Assembly: GCA_033557465.1 (NCBI GenBank)
Contig: JAWIIG010000038.1
Coordinates: 1-64,000, forward strand
Length of the DNA: 64,000 nt
Direction of reading: 5' to 3'
Origin: Ichthyophis bannanicus
Taxonomy: Eukaryota > Chordata > Amphibia > Gymnophiona > Ichthyophiidae
Below are positions 45,253 through 55,493 of this stretch, piece after piece. How positions within the stretch are numbered: position 1 is the first letter of the stretch; every line of letters begins with the position of its first letter. The position numbers were made by a program, and so were the translations under genes. The notes beneath the pieces are model-generated. The model was not told where the DNA came from and ran no database searches. It worked only from the letters and a program-made list of their open reading frames with translations.

Positions 45253-45508
45253 TCAATGCAATTCTGTAGCACTGGTGATGTTAAGTGCTATGGAATCCGT
45301 ATCAATTTCTGGGGACCATGGGGATAGTTATCTATGTTGTGACTATCCCCTGGCTTTTCTTGGCAAGTAGATTACCAGGCCTTTCCTCCACATAGTAAGC
45401 TTACAGCACCTGATATTCCAAGGTGGTCTCCCATCCATGTACTAACCAGGCCTCATCCTGCTTTTAACTTTCGGGATCAGGCATACTTGGGGCAATGTGG
45501 CTGTAGTA
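45253..45508 (-). mobile_element. 5S-rRNA-derived SINE (SINE3-type)
   Basis: 45508-45398 on the minus strand follows vertebrate 5S rRNA: CTACAGCCACATTGCC, the intermediate-element region GATCCCGAAAGTTAAAAGCA, then GGCCTGGTTAGTAC and ATGGATGGGAGACC (box C). The non-5S tail with AAAGGCCTGGTAATC and AGGGGATAGTCACAAC runs toward 45253. The head contains the Pol III internal promoter. The tail family also occurs at 2935-3065 and 11620-11700. The 5S part has small indels, so it is not a functional 5S gene. Confidence 0.85.
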
Positions 45509-47031
45509 ACATTGATGATATGTGATTGTATTTCTTAAGATCTCCATAAACTTTGCCATCATGTTTCATATTATTTGCAGGTGAAATATTAATCTCTGAG
45601 GAAGATCTGAGCAGATGTTCTCAAATCAGTTTCATCTAACTACAGGCAAAATTGGCAAACAGTTCTCAACCTAAATTCTCTATCATCTTTTTGGCTCCAA
45701 AGTCTAAAATGCTTACTTTATCTATTCTGTCTCCTACCCATAATGCTTCAGTGTTTGTAATATTCATTTTCAATTTGTATCAGCAAAACTGTTTCTGGAC
45801 CATGTTTAATGCACACTTTAAACCCATCCAGTCTGACTGAGAATCTTCAAATTGAATATAAAAGCTGACTATTATCAGCAAACATAAAACCGTACACTTA
45901 ACCTTATGTGATCCATTTCCTAAATAAGAAACGTAAATATTAACCCTTTCAAGACCTACTTTAAATTTTTAATCCACATTCTGCAGCCGGGTTAATTTTT
46001 GCATATTTCAGGAAAATTGTACCCGTCTTATTCAATATGTTCTAATAGTGATTTTCCTTCTGCTATGGTCATGTATTATATACCATTTGATAGGAATATT
46101 TAGTCAGAATTTTGGATTCCAAGAGTTTTGGGCTCGGCCTGGAAAGGGTTAAAAAGGGCAGGGAGGTAAAAGAGAGCCTTTTGGCACACCTCTTTTCAAA
46201 GCCCATGGCAAGGACTTATCTTCCACCATAACCTTTTTGCTGATTAGATAAGAGTGACTCAAACCATTTTAAATCTAAACCTTCTAGTCCCGAAAAGCTG
46301 ATCAACTGAATCAAAGGCTGCTGGCACATCCAAATAAGCTATTAGAACATTAAGATGATTGCTCAAATCTTGGAAAAGATAGTTTGAGACAGAGACCACA
46401 TTAACTGAGACTGGTCCAAACATTCATTTTTAACATAATGTCTATCAACAGAACAGACACTGTACTCTCAATTAACTAACTTGGAAAGGAAGACGAGACA
46501 GGTCTAAAATTTTCAACTTTTATCTAAATCTTTCCAGACTTTCTTAGAATCTATCTCCCGTTTTCCCTTTCTAGGTAAATTTAATTGAAAATCTGTATTA
46601 GATAGTAGGGATGAGAAAAAGCCCTCTTGTATTGGACCATTTACTTAATCTCTCAAGCCCTTCCTTTGTTTAGTTACATTTTACTACTGGCGTGCATGGT
46701 GATAAATAAATTTACTAAAGTGTTTTTTCCCCTTGGAGACCAGAAATGCACTTACAAGGAAAACAGCTCAACTTTATTGAACTTTGTATAAGATAAATAA
46801 CATTAATAGGCTAATACGTCTTTGACTACATTATATCACTGCATAGGGGAAAAAAAGGAGAAACGTTAAATAATAGACAAATGTTATTAAAGTCTCTAAA
46901 CCTACAGAAAAGAATATAAATGTACTGGTTAATGTGCTTTAGTTAGTACACTATGATTTTCTGTGTCTTTCTGGCCTTTTATGGCTCTTTACCTTTCACA
47001 CTGGAAATTTTGAAGGACACTTTTTAGTATA
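45509..47031. other. no gene seen; possibly an old LINE remnant
   Basis: A stretch at about 46140-46420 has words such as GGCAGGGAGGTAAAAGAGAG and CACACCTCTTTTCAAAGCCC that recall reversed LINE coding sequence. It is too decayed to assign. AT-rich otherwise. Confidence 0.35.
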
Positions 47032-47200
47032 GGGCTTCCCAGTCTTGAGGCCACAACCAAGTTTTCAGATTTCCTCAATGAATATGCACACAATCTCTTT
47101 CCATGCACAACCTCGGTTATATGCCAATATATCTCATGCTTATTCATTGTAGAAATTCTGAAATCCTGACTGGGTTGCAGCTGAGTTTATCTACCCCTGC
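47032..47200. mobile_element. hAT-like MITE, diverged
   Basis: GGGCTTCCCAGTCTTGAGGCC at the left, TTTATCTACCCCTG at the right, and interior AATGAATATGCACACAATC with CTCATGCTTATTCATTG. Related to 10899-11091. The TSD is not clear. Confidence 0.55.
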
Positions 47201-47897
47201 TTGAGGGAGTTAATCTATTTTCCTGTGTCCCGGCTGAAACCTCTTCACTCATAGTTTTGAAGTCCCAATGCACTGGATTAAGGATTCCTGTTCTTCACTG
47301 AGGTAAGGCAGTCAGCAGGAAAAAAAAAAGGCAATTCTGCCCTATTTAGGGGATCAAGTGCCTTTTTGTGATGAATAAATCCTGCATTCTCTCCCACTTA
47401 GCTGCTTTTTCTTTGGAGAACAAACATAATTTTATAGATTAGCTGATTTTTATCAATCACCCTTGACTCTCACTGTGGTGGACTATTTTCTTACTTTAGC
47501 CATCATTGCTGTGGAGAGCAGTTGGGCTGCTTTGCTTCTATTGCATCAGGCTGCTTTTAGCCTGTTTTTCTGTTTTCTTCTCCATCTGCCTGTGTATATC
47601 TGTTCTTGCACTGGGAACTCTATGTTCTGTTTCTCATATTGTAGTGAAGGAGAAAAGCTCTTTCTGTTTGTTTACTTACATCCTGCCTATCCAGGAAACA
47701 TGGTCTTGTCAGATCACAAGTTGTTATACGTGATTTCAACAAATTAAAAAGAAATACATAAAAGGCACATATAACAATAAAGGAAACAAAACTTCTCACA
47801 TGTCAAAAATCAGAAAGATGATGTGAATAAAATCTGATGATCCTTTTTTAATAGAGAGCCTTCTATTTAGCAGTTAATCTAGGTCAAAGAATGGTTG
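47201..47897. other. no gene seen
   Basis: Unique sequence without coding support. Short open frames occur but have no recognisable domain. Confidence 0.5.
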
Positions 47898-48550
47898 AAA
47901 GAACCTGACAGCGGGCCAAGATGGTATCTGGTAAGGATGCTTGTGAGTCAGCTTTGTGTAAGTTCCTGGGCATAGGCTTGGTGTTTCGTTGTACCTGTTT
48001 CATGGAGTCCCTTTGAGAGGCTCTGCAAGCATTTCATTCCTCTCTGCAGAAAGTGGTGGGGAAATTGGAGGCGAGATTAAGACTGTGGGGCATGTTTACT
48101 AAAAACCGCACAATTGCGTGCCGCACAATAGCGCACTAAAAGCAGCACTTAAGTGCTCTTAAGCGCCCCGCACACATGCGGGTCACCCCCGCACACGTGC
48201 GCGGCACACTAACGGGCCCCGCACAAGTACGTGCCCGCAAATGTCCGATAGAGGCGTGGAAAGGCTAACGGAGGGCGGAGGAAGGCTCCCGAGGGGTGGA
48301 GAGACGGGTGCAATGGGCGGGGAAGGGGAGGGGAGAGGCCCCTCGCACATTATCGAGGCCGAATTTCCATGTAAAAAATACCGCGAGTGAAACACTCGCG
48401 GTAGAGTGCATTTAAAGGGAAGAGAAACCATTTCCGTCAGCAAAGTACAGCAAAACCGGGGAAACCTACAAAACGTGAGCAGTGTGATACATGTGCACAG
48501 AACAAAATAGCAAATATAAATTGAAAAAGACCACAACAAAATTCTAAAAA

Positions 48551-48753
48551 ATTATAATCCAGCTGGGCAACAGTGATATTAATGGGCAACAATAAAAAAC
48601 ACTCCCAGGAAAGCCCCAAAAAAAAGAAATGATTTTTGGAAGGGTCTACGGAGCGGAGACCCTTCCAAAAATCATTTCCTTTTTTGGGAGCTTTGCTGGG
48701 AGTGTTTTCTATGGTCGCCCATTAATACCACTGTTGCCCAGCTTGGTTATATT
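48551..48753. repeat. 200-bp palindrome inside the 4.35-kb transposon
   Basis: The arms are almost exact over about 90 bp, centred near 48652, with GGGTCT/AGACCC flanking a 9-base loop. The outer part pairs AGCTGGGCAACAG with CTGTTGCCCAGCT. Confidence 0.75.
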
Positions 48754-48893
48754 TTTTTCCCCCTCTTTTCACGGTCATTTGCGGGGTGTATTTGCACGTT
48801 TACCCCCAGACAAGGTGAATGAGCCCACAGTACAAATGTGCAGAGCAGGGTTTAGGATTCCGCCGGCCAGGTTTTCCATCCCCAGGGACAGCA

Positions 48894-49620
48894 CTGTCTT
48901 TGTGGCCACAGTGTGGTGCAGCGGACAGAGCCAGTACCTACAGGACCAGAGAGTCACAGGTGCAAATCCCAGCTGGGGCTCCTGCCAACCCAGTCCCCAT
49001 ATTTTACCCACTACTAAACAGAGATAGTAAAGACACTTCTATATTGCAGAGAACATAAGCGTGTCTCAAACACCCATATTTTACCCTACACCGCACACTC
49101 ACCATTACAATGGGCATTACCGACAGCTGAGTCCCCCAAATGCAGTCCTGGAGTGCCACAACTCAAGCAGGTCACATGCTTTTCCAAGATAAGGACATGC
49201 CAGCATGTTGGCGGAAGGGTACAGGTGGTGGTGGGGGCAGTGGCTGCTAGCCACAGCACACAGTGGCCTAGCCATGTGCAGGCTGGCACCGTCCACTGCA
49301 ACACAGGCCCTGTCGGATGTACAATCATGGACATCCCAGGGAACTCAGCCAATCTGTGGCTACATGGTGGTGCAGTGCACACAGACAGTGTGTGCAAGAA
49401 CAGAAGGTCACAGATTCAAATCCCAGCTGGGGCTACTGCCAATCCTGTCCACAAATGTTTCCCACAACTAAACCGTGATAGTAAGCACAAACCTTTATTG
49501 CTGAGGACATACGCATTGGTAATACGCCTATCTTTTACCACACCGAGCACAGACACCATGAACAGGGGCATTACCTAGAGCAGAGTCTCCGATATGCAGC
49601 CCTAGAGGACCACACACCAT
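48894..49620 (+). repeat. direct duplication of about 250 bp containing tRNA-like boxes
   Basis: 48910-49170 and 49365-49620 share GTGGTGCAG, AAATCCCAGCTGGGGCT, ACTGCCAA/CTGCCAAC, TATTTTACC/TCTTTTACC, and GCATTACC...CAGAGTCTCC/TGAGTCCCCC. The first copy has an A-box-like TGGTGCAGCGG (48914-48924) and a B-box-like GGTGCAAATCC (48959-48969). The second has GATTCAAATCC (49413-49423). A MITE-like end (49581-49773) follows the second copy. Confidence 0.55.
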
Positions 49621-51411
49621 TCAGGTTCTATGCTGCCTCTAATACAAATGCCGGTGCTGCATATCTATGCACCACCCCCATGGCATGTAGATGTAGCTCA
49701 TGCATAGTCATGAGGTACAGCAGGAAAACCCGAACAGTGTTCGGCACACCAGGACTGGAGTTGGGAACCTCTGCCATAAAGCAGCAGCCAACAGGGGCAG
49801 ACACACCCACACCCACAGGCCCCATTGGCCAATGACTCCTGGAGGGGCAGGACATTGGGCCCTGCGTGCATCTCCCAATACTAGCACATGCATATCTTAG
49901 CAATGCCACCCTACACCTGGGTATTCGGTACACAGCTCTCAAACGTTTGCTATGAGTCCTGGCAGATAGACATTACTACCTTAAGCACAGTTTGCTCTGT
50001 GAGCTCCATCATAAAATTCTTTCTGATGTCTGCGGTGTGTGCTTCAGGTCTGGCCTGTGACAGTGGTCACCACCCTGGGGAGTGACCCACAACAGTATTG
50101 CGTACCATATCCATGCCTGTACTGTGCCCATGACTGGTGTGGTGGGCAAGGCTGATAAGCTCCTCTATAGTAGCACAATGCTGGCATACGTGTGGGAGTG
50201 TGTGTCTGTCTATACAGTGTGTGTTGGCTGCAAACACCTTCCACAGCCCACACTGCCAGCACAGTTGCCAGCATTGGCCTGCCAATGTGCATAATGAGCA
50301 GCAAGGTACCATGGGTATAGCTCAGACAGGGTGGGCTGGCCAGGATGCATCTGCACAGGGCATAGGGCACTGCCTCGGACATTGTCGTGCCGGGCCACCA
50401 CCTACACAGACAGGGTGACCTCTGTCTGTCCTGCTGTGGGATCACTCTCACCCTGACTGTGCAGTGACCACAGCATGTCTAGGCACCCCCATAGTGCTAT
50501 ATAGTATTTCTCTCATGTGATATATCTGGGTTTCCTTCTGGGGCCCAGTCACTGACCTATCTGCTGGTTTGCACTGCCATCCCAGTTCTGGGTGCATGCA
50601 TTTCCACCAGGACTAACTAGCTGACTGTTTTCAGCTGGTCTGTGTCTTGATGGAGCGCCTTGCAGGGTGCAGCAGCTGAAGGCTTGCTGCAGGAGAATAT
50701 CAGATAGTGGTGGGGTGCAGCTTAGCATAACCAGGTGTAATGTCTGTCTGATATTGTGTTGTGGATGTGTATAGAGCTGCTTTGACTGCCCTGTAGGGTG
50801 TCTGTTCCCCAGCAGGACTAGGATTGATGGTCCACTCTACTGCCACCATTGCAGGGAGGTAGAATGTGGATCTGTTGATGGGAGACCCTGTTCTTCAGCC
50901 TTGGGGGGGGGGGGGGGGTGTTGGTACATAGGCCACCTATGTGTCCATAAGGGGTTTCCCTGACTAAGACAGAAGGAGATATCCAAGGTGTTTCTTCAGA
51001 ATCTACCTATCTCACAGATTAATACTGCTTTGAAGCTCTGGCATGGCCTCTTTCAGCCATGGAGGGTGGTGTGGACCTGGTCCTGAGCGCCTCTTCACAC
51101 CCTCAGGGTGAGCACAGGACCCGCACAATGTGACGGTGTGTGGCTACTCTGTGCCAGTAAAACGCCCGGTCAGTACCCCCTACCAGGCCGAGGCGCTGTG
51201 TGGGTGCACATGGCCACTTCCCCCTACCAGGCCGGGGAGCTTTTGGGGTGCATTCCCCATCTTGTGTTCATCTGTGGACAGCTGATTTGCATGTGCAGTG
51301 CATCATGGGTACGGGTGGCCTAGCCCTATCCTGGTTACCACAGCAGACTGTCTGTGTGGTGATGTGCAGGCTCTCTGCAGCCAGCCAGCCAGGGGCTTGC
51401 TGGCAGCTATA

Positions 51412-51480
51412 GAGTTGTAGCCCAATGGTTATGTCACTGCCTGTGGAGACAGAGCTCATGGGTTCAGACCCACAGTGGGG
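51412..51480 (+). other. tRNA-like module (A and B boxes)
   Basis: TAGCCCAATGG at 51418-51428 and GGTTCAGACCC at 51461-51471, spaced as in a tRNA. It is unlikely to fold into a functional tRNA; SINE-like. Confidence 0.5.
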
Positions 51481-51859
51481 TTATTTGATAGGGTGGTCCA
51501 AAGTTTGTTTTTATTTAATGTACATATATTGATGCCAGCACAAACACCCTCAGCGTATTGTACCCATAGGGTGCCTCTGAGGGTGCTTTATAGGGCGCCC
51601 TATAGGGCACCTTATGGTTGCCGTCCATATAAGATGCACTGTACATTATCCTGTGACGCAACATATATGGTGCCCTATAGGGGACATTCTAGGGTGCCTT
51701 GGCATACAGTGAACTTTAACATGTGCCTTATGGGCCGCCTTATGTTAACACGCTTTGAGAGTGCGTTTGCTAGTACTGATACATAAAATAAAACTAATAC
51801 GCCTCCTACAGCACTCATCCCCATAATATGTACTGCCTCAGCCAGTCTTGTTCACTGTG

Positions 51860-51922
51860 AGGGATTGAACCCCTGATGCCTGCACCATTGGTCAGTGTCT
51901 TAACCATTGTGCTGTGGCTCTG
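51860..51922 (-). other. tRNA-like module, reverse
   Basis: The minus strand has CAGCACAATGG (51914-51904) and GGTTCAATCCC (51871-51861). It resembles the module at 52183-52245. Confidence 0.5.
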
Positions 51923-51959
51923 TTTCTGTGTTTGGACATTGCCGTACTGCCTTAGGCCT

Positions 51960-52125
51960 TAGAAACTTAGCAGCGCACCGCCTTCTACCGCCCAAACCGC
52001 ACAAAATTAACAGCGCAACGCCTAATGCCCACAATTTACAGTGCTATGCCTTATGACGCCCACACCTAACAGCGCACCGCCTAATGACGCCCAAAATTAA
52101 CAGTGCGCCGCCTTATGCCTCCTAC
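51960..52125. repeat. degenerate tandem repeat (ACAGCGCACCGCCTAATGACGCCC)
   Basis: About four units of roughly 35 bp. ACAGCGCAACGCCTAATG, ACAGTGCTATGCCTTATGAC, ACAGCGCACCGCCTAATGAC and ACAGTGCGCCGCCTTATGCC recur, separated by CACACCTA/AAAATTA words. It lies between two reverse tRNA-like modules. Confidence 0.65.
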
Positions 52126-52182
52126 AGCACTTTTACCCATTAAAGTTAATGCCTCAGACAACATTTCTCGTTGCGCACAATG

Positions 52183-52245
52183 GGGGATTGAACCTCTGGC
52201 CCCTGCACCATTGGTCTGTGTTTTCACCGTTGTACTACGGCTCTG
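52183..52245 (-). other. tRNA-like module, reverse, second copy
   Basis: GGTTCAATCCC (minus strand, 52194-52184) and an A-box-like GTAGTACAACGG (52239-52228). It sits next to the subterminal GCGCGCCAC sequences of the transposon. Confidence 0.45.
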
Positions 52246-52550
52246 TTCTTTTCTGTGCCCAGCAGCGCGCCACTTAGCCTTCCCACGCGCTAATGTGGAC
52301 CCCGCACATTAGTGCGCCGCGCACAAGTACGGTCGCTGCCTCTCGGTTTTTTCTTTTTTCTGCCTGAACCGCCCACTCCTTATATGGCACAGGCACACTA
52401 CCGCGGCCCCGCACAATTTCGGAGTTTAGTAAACATACCCCTGTGTGTGTGCCGAATCTTAGGCCTAGAGCCAGCAGTTGGGGCAATTTGAACTTGGGCT
52501 GAATAATGTTGAGAAGCAACAAGCTGTGTCTAGAAAGGTGTTCCTGGCTT

Positions 52551-52585
<35 letters not shown>

Positions 52586-53717
52586 AAGGCATGAAGAATG
52601 TAACATTTGGAAAATCAGTTGAGGAAAAGTAACGTTAAAATTCTTGAACTTTCCAAAATGTCCACTAATTTCACCAGTGGACATGTGGTTGATGTATTGA
52701 AATTACCACAGATTAACCTGCTACCAAATTCCAGGGCCTGTTATTTGTCTTCAAGTGGAAGAGGCAAGATTGGATTAGGGGGGTGAGCAAGAAAAGGGTT
52801 TTGAGGGGGTTATGAAGTTGACCTGCTTGTTGGAAGTAATGACTGAGAACATCATTGATTGCCTGTTTTGCCTTTGAGGTCAATCGGGATACATCCTTGA
52901 AACCTTTCTTAAGGCATATGCAGGAATTGTTTATGGGGTCTTATATTATAATATTTCCTTACATTTCTGTAACACCCAGGTTAGAAGATGAGGATTTTTG
53001 ACATTTCATCAAAGAGTCCAGTCACTGTGGGAAGATTTGTGTTAAAATTTCCTTGTCATTGTTTATTAAGCTCAGAATGTAATACATTATTTTGCTTTGA
53101 CCCCAGTCAGCTTATAGAACTTCTTCAGGCTAGAGAGAAATAGTCCCAGAAGTTGCATGAACCAGCAGTTCCAGTAATCCCTAATAGTGTCCTTACGAAG
53201 ATACATACACTTGCTAATTTCTATTTCCCTTTCTTGGCCTCTTTAAAATTGTGATCTAGATAAGGTTACTAGATATCTTTGATTTTCAAGGATTGTGCCT
53301 GATTTTAGAGTTGTGACTCTGTCTCTGATCGGTCCCTGATTCCAGCAGTGGGGACAGAGGGAGCTGAAAAGAAATGTTTGATTTAGTGATTTGAATGTGC
53401 ATCACTTTCTCTGTTAATGTGCCTACATGAATGTGATTTTGCTGCTGGATGGATGGGGTGGGGGGGGGGGGCAGGGTACTTATTCCTCTTCCCTCCTACA
53501 TGCCTTGTTGCTTAAACCTGGAATATGCTGTCCCTTGCTCCTCCCGCCCCAAACACCCAGATTTGCCTGCAAAGTGCAAGAACTCTGATAACCTTAGGTC
53601 TGGGATACTGAAATAATGTGTTTGTACCTTTTTTTCCTTTAAATGTTTGCATTTCTTTCATTCAGTTGAAATGTTGAATGCTATTTTGAGATATTACAAT
53701 AAAAATTGAAATTAAAA

Positions 53718-54582
53718 AAAGAACCTGACAGGCTGCAGTTTCAGATTGGATCTCAGTCTTCCTTTGGATCTCTTTATTCATAGAGTTGGAATTCACAATC
53801 CGTATATATGCATGTTTTATATCCAGGCCTTAACAAATTTTTGTTTGCATTTAGGAGCCAGCTGAAAAACTTTGGAGGCTGGAAACAAGGGGGAGGGGGT
53901 AGGAATCTGTTCCCTAAAGGCTTGATTTTACTAAGGCTATTTTCCCACTCAATGTCTTAGAGAAAAGAAAGCTTAGTGAAGCACATCCTTAATGTATGCT
54001 GCAGGCTAATGACAGAAGTACACATCTAGCAGCCCCTCCCCATCCCCCTAACCTGCCACCACCCAGTCTCATTCTTACCATGTTCCTCTCCCTCATCTTC
54101 ATCCTCTCTTAAAATTGGCAATTCCAGCCCAGCAAGCCAGTCAGCCCTGCCCTCACCATCCTGCAAGCCAGTCAGCCCTCCCTAGCCCAGCACAGCCCTC
54201 CTCAGCCCAGCAGGCTTACTGGGATGGCTGCCAGATTGGAACAGCTTCCTGTCTTCACCCCACAGCCTGTTACTCCAGCAGCAGTGTTAGTAAAAGCTTC
54301 CTCTTCGTTGCTCTGACATGCACGGCTCTTTGTGAGCACAAACCATGTGATGGAGGAGGTCTTGCGTTGATCTCAAGATTTGAGGCACTGAGACCATCGG
54401 AAGTATCTGGTGAGGTACATGGTACCATATAATTTTATAATTTGCAGGCAAATGTGCCAGTCTCATGATGTACCAAGATCAGTATAGTCAGCCTCGGAAA
54501 ATGTTAAAATACCTTCCTGAACCTGCATGCTAGCCAACCCAGATGCTTGCTTTCCACGGGGGCATAACCTTTGTTCTGTATT
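53718..54582. other. no gene seen
   Basis: Unique sequence. A patch of repeated CCAGCCCAGCAAGCCAGTCAGCCCT words at 54123-54210 gives a small low-complexity open frame with no coding support. Confidence 0.5.
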
Positions 54583-54719
54583 ATTCTGACTAGATTGTAA
54601 GCTCCGATGAGCATGACTCTGACGGGTAGGGACTGTCTTTGCATGTGGGCTGCCTCTTGTAGGTTAGCTGTACAGCGCTGCGTGCGTGGCGCTTTATAAG
54701 TGCTAAATAGTAGTAGTAG
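54583..54719 (+). mobile_element. L2-type LINE 3' end
   Basis: TGACTAGATTGTAAGCTCCG, GGTAGGGACTGTCTTTGC, GTACAGCGCTGCGTGCGTGG and CTAAATAGTAGTAGTAG form an L2 3' UTR ending in a TAG/TA tail. It abuts the SINE. Confidence 0.78.
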
Positions 54720-54723
54720 CAAT

Positions 54724-54996
54724 AACAGGGAGGAGTGGCCTAGTGGTTGGGGCAAGTTGCCTCAGGCCGGAGGGCTGGGGGTTCAAATCCCACTGGAGGA
54801 TAGCAACCTTGGGCTGGAGGGACTGGTGTTTCTAGTCCCACAGGCGCTCCTTGTGGCCTTGAGTAAGCCACTTAGTCCTCTGTTGCCTCAGGTAAAAAAT
54901 GTAAATTATGAGCCCTTCGGAGACAAGGGAAATATATACTGTACCTGAATGTACACCACTTTGACCCGGTGAAAAGCGGTATAAGCATTGCTAAAT
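54724..54996 (+). mobile_element. CORE SINE, full-length copy with L2-like tail
   Basis: A box TGGCCTAGTGG (54736-54746) and B box GGTTCAAATCC (54780-54790). TTTCTAGTCCCACAGGCGCTC and CTTGAGTAAGCCACTTAGTC (CORE) follow. The tail GTACACCACTTTGACCCGG...AAAAGCGGTATAAGC matches the L2 tail at 34605-34690. It is the most complete copy of the family. Confidence 0.85.
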
Positions 54997-55493
54997 TAAT
55001 TCCCCACTTCTTACTCCACTGTGTTACTCTTTGTAATGATCCCATTGGTGTGATTATGGTTTAGGTAGACCAGGTGATTTATTTGGTAGGCGGGGGGGGC
55101 GGTGGCTGAATATGGAGTCTAGCCTACCACCACCTGTAGATACAAACATGGAAGAGCAAGAGAATCTGCATTGGTTGCCTAAAACACTTGGCATATCATG
55201 CCTCCTTTTCTTGCTCAAAAATGTGAAAAATGTGTTCCCCTTTGACTGACTTATCTCAGCTCTTACTAATTGCTGCAGGCCCTCCTTTGCCTGGCTTATG
55301 TCTCAGTCTGTCCCTCTCATCTCTTTAACTCCCTCTCACATTGGAATATTTTATTTCTCTGGCCTATCCTGACTCTGGAAATCCCTCAGTTTTGTGGTGT
55401 GCTTGGGCCCTTTTCCTTCACTTAATCCTCAAGTTCTTTCTGAAGAAGCATTTCTTCATGGGTGAATTCCATTGGTTCAGGAGACTCCCTTCA
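54997..55493. other. no gene seen
   Basis: Unique sequence. A G-run with GGCGGGGGGGGCGG lies at about 55090. No coding support. Confidence 0.5.

Larger units (their letters stand above)
48088..52440. mobile_element. 4.35-kb TIR transposon, non-autonomous-looking
   Basis: It begins GGGCATGTTTACTAA and ends in the reverse of GGGTATGTTTACTAA, with CTGTG at 48083-48087 and 52441-52445 as a candidate 5-bp TSD. Subterminal regions are rich in GCGCACNA and CCGCACAA words on both sides. The interior holds a 200-bp palindrome, a direct duplication and several tRNA-like modules. No transposase was recognised. It is large for a MITE. The superfamily is unknown. Confidence 0.72.
47912..53717 (+). mobile_element. 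L1-like insertion with 14-bp TSD, split by a DNA transposon
   Basis: AAAGAACCTGACAG at 47898-47911 and 53718-53731 is a perfect TSD. The 3' end is ACAATAAAAATTGAAATTA plus a short A run, as in L1-type retroposition. The true element is 47912-48087 plus 52441-53717 (about 1.45 kb); the interior 48088-52440 is a younger transposon. An A27 run lies at 52557-52583. No intact ORF was recognised. It is 5'-truncated and decayed, so L1 is the likely but not proven class. Confidence 0.68.

Noticed and set aside
45398..45508. Functional 5S rRNA gene
   Set aside because: Indels in the 5S part, a fused non-5S tail and copies of the tail elsewhere show a SINE.
49086..50451. Cys/His-rich frames of 79-141 codons in the 4.35-kb transposon
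   Set aside because: They are present on both strands, have no domain, and overlap direct repeats and tRNA-like modules.
51412..52245. Functional tRNA genes
   Set aside because: A and B boxes are present, but acceptor and anticodon stems are not convincing.
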